Source: Euryarchaeota archaeon UBA126 (GTDB lineage Archaea > Thermoplasmatota > Poseidoniia > Poseidoniales > Thalassarchaeaceae). Taken from it: DNA of 24,976 nt. Shown here in pieces: positions 22,992 through 24,976 of this stretch. Both the position numbers and the translations under genes were made by a program. A model generated the notes under the pieces. It was not told where the DNA came from. It did not search any database and saw only the letters and a program-made list of their open reading frames with translations. How positions within the stretch are numbered: the stretch's first letter is position 1; every line of letters begins with the position of its first letter. The stretch is from assembly GCA_002497025.1 (NCBI GenBank), contig DAMG01000058.1, positions 18,353 to 43,328 of the forward strand. Direction: 5' to 3'.

Positions 22992-23459
22992 GTGGTTAAT
23001 CTATTCAGATTACTTGGCTTACCCGACCCCTCTAAGTCGGTAGAACCGGTTAAGAGGCCACCAAGATCAGCCGATCCTGGTCCTCAGAACAACGATTCAT
23101 TCCATGATTTGGGTAAGGAAATATGGGTAGAGAGGACTCACAAATTGATTGGCGAAGCTGAACGTTTTGTTCACTACATTAAGCCCGATGATTTGCATCG
23201 ATTGAATCTAGACGGAATGGGCCATAATTTAGCGCAGGGGAATCTTGTGATTGTCGATCTTGGCTCACTTACTCATATGCCTAGTCAACAAGACGTTTGT
23301 CGACGAAGAATTCAGGATCTTGCGCAACAAACCGGGCTTCCAGTGTTTGCTCTAAACGAGGCTGATACCTTGCTGATGATTGCCGGTCGTAATATGCGAG
23401 TTGATACAGAAAAACACAAGTTAGGTGTGGCTCAATGGAGCCAATTATCTGATGACTAA
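22992..23459 (+). CDS. sepF: SepF-like cell division protein
   Basis: This 155-residue protein starts with a short amphipathic segment M-V-N-L-F-R-L-L-G-L, then a Pro-rich linker (about 11-32), then a globular domain (about 56-145). The core G-N-L-V-I-V-D-L-G (83-91), the helix with C-R-R-R-I-Q-D-L (103-110) and V-F-A-L-N-E-A-D-T-L-L-M-I (118-130) follow the SepF/PF04472 pattern. Archaeal SepF anchors FtsZ to the membrane through exactly such an N-terminal amphipathic helix. The identification rests on layout and recalled pattern, not a search. The GTG start has no close Shine-Dalgarno; GAGG-type bases lie 14-20 upstream. The gap of 85 bases to the surface-protein gene holds no other feature I can support. 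Its stop overlaps the convergent gene's stop by four bases. Confidence 0.7.
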   Translation: MVNLFRLLGLPDPSKSVEPVKRPPRSADPGPQNNDSFHDLGKEIWVERTHKLIGEAERFVHYIKPDDLHRLNLDGMGHNLAQGNLVIVDLGSLTHMPSQQDVCRRRIQDLAQQTGLPVFALNEADTLLMIAGRNMRVDTEKHKLGVAQWSQLSDD

Positions 23460-24286
23460 GCATAGTCGATTTGACTACGCCAATCTGATTCGCTAGGGCC
23501 AGGTCCAAGTTTGTCGAAGCCTATCTGGAAAAGTTTCACCGGTATAGATTCGTAATCTACTCCTTCTGGCGCCTCAATATCTTCCACCCTGAGTATTACT
23601 AGAGTTCCAACAGCCTCTTCCGGCAATGAATAGAAATCCACTACTCTGCAATTAATTGCACATAATGCTGAATCATAATTTGGCGGTGATTCTGGTAAGA
23701 AATCCCATTCTGATTTTTCTCTTGCCACGAGTTTGACTGTTTTGTTCACGGCACTGGCTGATTCCAAATCAGCATTCAATACAAAAATCGAAGCTTTGGA
23801 ACCTATTCCTTCTTCCTGTAAATTTACCAGTGTATCTCTAGGCCTCCCCTCTCTATTTGTCGATAATGAGAGAGCAAGAAGTGGTGGGTGATTTGAAACA
23901 ATACTGATTGAAGACATAGGCGCTATATTTTCTACTCCTGATTTAGATTTAGTGCCTACAAGAACCACGGGTTTCGGCATTAGTAGGGATGCAAGCCAAG
24001 CCCTCCTATCTCTGAATCCGAGGGAATCTACATCGATTTTGTATGAACCATCTCCTATCTTTGGAGGGGGTGGAGGGTCGCCTTCTTCATCGGTGAGCCA
24101 TGTGTCTAGTGCACCCGATTCCATCTCGCTCGCAGAAAATGCGGTAAATTCACGAAATGCTTGCCAACGAGCAATCTCCGAAGGATCCTCCTCTCTAGAT
24201 CGTTTACGGGCAATTGATGCATCGGAGTATGTGACGCAACGACGAAGGTATCGCGAAACCACTTTTCGTCGTTCGTCGATATCCAT
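23456..24286 (-). CDS. Flavin-reductase-like (FMN-binding split-barrel) protein with N-terminal extension
   Basis: Residues ~93-250 of this 276-residue protein resemble the flavin reductase-like domain. They include M-P-K-P-V-V-L-V-G-T (103-112), N-I-A-P-M-S-S-I-S-I-V (120-130) and H-P-P-L-L-A-L-S-L-S (133-142), where the NxAPxS element contacts FMN in relatives. These proteins bind FMN and reduce it or serve as flavin carriers; the partner is unknown. About 90 residues precede the domain: a charged helical region, then P-P-P-P-P (71-75). I do not recognise the extension. The ATG overlaps the peroxiredoxin stop (TAATG at 24288-24284), so translation is probably coupled, hinting at a shared redox role. 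The 3' end overlaps the SepF-like gene by four bases. Confidence 0.78.
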   Translation of the reverse strand: MDIDERRKVVSRYLRRCVTYSDASIARKRSREEDPSEIARWQAFREFTAFSASEMESGALDTWLTDEEGDPPPPPKIGDGSYKIDVDSLGFRDRRAWLASLLMPKPVVLVGTKSKSGVENIAPMSSISIVSNHPPLLALSLSTNREGRPRDTLVNLQEEGIGSKASIFVLNADLESASAVNKTVKLVAREKSEWDFLPESPPNYDSALCAINCRVVDFYSLPEEAVGTLVILRVEDIEAPEGVDYESIPVKLFQIGFDKLGPGPSESDWRSQIDYA

Positions 24287-24774
24287 TAACTCTCAACTCC
24301 GAGTTCATTCATCAGCCTTTCAACATGACCGGTCGCCCTTACATTATAGCCAACAAATTCGAAATTACCGTCTAATCCAATCACAAAAGTAGATCGAGAG
24401 ACGCCTAAGTATGTCTTTCCGTAATTCATCTTCTCTCTCCATACACCGTAGAGGTTATGCAATTCGATGTCTTGATCGACGATTAATTCAAAGTTGAGAT
24501 TATGCTTATTTATGAAATTAGAATGAGATTTTGGGGAATCTTTTGAAACCCCAATAACTCGGTAACCTACTGCTTTCAATCTGTCAAAATTATCTCTAAA
24601 ATCACAGGCTTGTTTAGTACAGCCAGGCGTCGAATCTTTAGGATAAAAGTAGAGAATTACTTTCTCCCCTCCTTCAAGGATTTCACTCAGCCTAATCCTG
24701 GTTCCGTCTGTCAATTCGGCTTCAAAATCTGGGGCGTTTTGGCCAACCTCAAAATTCACCAACTCGTCGCTCAT
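24286..24774 (-). CDS. bcp: Thioredoxin-dependent peroxiredoxin, Bcp/PrxQ type
   Basis: The enzyme reduces hydrogen peroxide and organic peroxides in the cytoplasm using thioredoxin-type donors. The 162-residue protein has G-Q-N-A-P-D-F (11-17), the peroxidatic Cys52 in P-K-D-S-T-P-G-C-T and a resolving Cys57 five residues later. That spacing is typical of atypical 2-Cys Bcp/PrxQ enzymes. The G-V-S-K-D-S motif and R-S-T-F-V-I-G-L-D-G near the C-terminus also fit. Start choice: the frame extends upstream to 24912 with 46 extra residues, but these overlap the divergent gene and lack Bcp character. ATG 24774 is preceded by GGAGA six bases upstream and gives the normal length. Confidence 0.95.
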   Translation of the reverse strand: MSDELVNFEVGQNAPDFEAELTDGTRIRLSEILEGGEKVILYFYPKDSTPGCTKQACDFRDNFDRLKAVGYRVIGVSKDSPKSHSNFINKHNLNFELIVDQDIELHNLYGVWREKMNYGKTYLGVSRSTFVIGLDGNFEFVGYNVRATGHVERLMNELGVES

Positions 24775-24802
24775 AATTTCTCCAATTAAACGGGGGTGAT
24801 GA

Positions 24803-24976
24803 ATGCTCGTATTGGGAGCATTGAAGAAACAAGGCTGTCTGATTAGAGGTATGGGTAAAGCAGGAACGATTGGAGGAACCCTTTCGCTAATTGTCGGAGT
24901 GTTATTTCTCATTGGTTGGTTTGGAGCAGGTATGGGGATTGATTACATCGACAATCAGTTAGAAGAAAATTGCGAT
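24803..24976 (+). CDS. Small membrane protein, 3' end outside window
   Basis: An ATG at 24803 opens a frame that stays open to the right edge (58 codons). It encodes a short basic N-terminus, then a Gly-rich hydrophobic span (T-I-G-G-T-L-S-L-I-V-G-V-L-F-L-I-G-W-F), then a polar acidic stretch with one Cys. GGGGGTGA lies three bases upstream of ATG 24803. An in-frame ATG at 24851 (M-G-K-A-G) is an alternative that would leave more room for the divergent peroxiredoxin promoter. The gene is divergent from the peroxiredoxin gene, with 28 bases between starts. I do not recognise a family, and the missing 3' part may be needed to do so. Confidence 0.55.
   Translation, partial: MLVLGALKKQGCLIRGMGKAGTIGGTLSLIVGVLFLIGWFGAGMGIDYIDNQLEENCD

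Noticed and set aside
24775..24912. 46-residue N-terminal extension of the Bcp peroxiredoxin
   Set aside because: It overlaps the divergent small membrane gene, lacks Bcp character, and ATG 24774 has its own GGAGA ribosome site and gives the usual length.
1..24976. CRISPR arrays, insertion sequences, prophage genes, tRNA or rRNA genes
   Set aside because: I read the intergenic gaps (all 132 bases or shorter) and saw no regularly spaced repeats, transposase or integrase genes, cloverleaf-like sequences or rRNA segments.

Overview
The window looks like a compact, moderately AT-rich archaeal chromosome segment. It carries a TATA-binding protein (TBP) gene, a mevalonate kinase, and an archaeal-type SepF-like protein. 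Proteins with PKD-like, lamin-tail and Asp-box features sit on the cell surface with C-terminal anchors or a lipobox. This combination best fits Marine Group II Euryarchaeota (Candidatus Poseidoniales) or a close thermoplasmatal relative. That placement is inferred from gene content, not from a marker-gene search. I see no rRNA, tRNA, CRISPR array, insertion sequence or prophage. No gap between genes exceeds about 132 bases.

Layout. Positions 1-2510 (+) hold a zinc/manganese-type ABC importer: the C-terminal part of the binding protein, a 33-residue membrane micro-ORF, the ATPase and the permease. Positions 2519-4690 (-) hold three tightly packed genes: an HMA-DUF4396 membrane fusion, NAD synthetase and a SpoU/TrmH methyltransferase. 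Isoleucyl-tRNA synthetase (4795-7977, +) converges on a secreted Asp-box lipoprotein (7980-9425, -). That lipoprotein diverges from a large secreted, membrane-anchored lamin-tail/amidohydrolase fusion (9558-12125, +).

Positions 12126-17422 (-) form a probable five-gene run. In transcription order it is a membrane Fe-S/CCG oxidoreductase, a four-helix membrane protein, two tandem class-C26 glutamine-amidotransferase-like hydrolases, and cysteinyl-tRNA synthetase. Positions 17550-23459 (+) hold mevalonate kinase, TBP, a giant surface protein with PKD-like repeats and a cytoplasmic tail, and a SepF-like cell-division protein. The last two complete genes (-) are a flavin-reductase-like protein and a Bcp peroxiredoxin, followed by the start of a small membrane protein (+) that runs off the window.

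The most unusual items are: (i) an apparent insertion of about 56 residues in the second repeat of TBP, with all four DNA-kinking phenylalanines kept; (ii) a TBP start region where a TATA box and a Shine-Dalgarno motif overlap and imply two different starts; (iii) perfect 8-3-8 inverted repeats placed between TATA-like boxes and predicted start sites of two genes; (iv) a micro-ORF inside the metal-importer operon; and (v) the lamin-tail/amidohydrolase surface enzyme. Several gene junctions are stop-to-stop with 0-2 bases between them or with overlapping stops.
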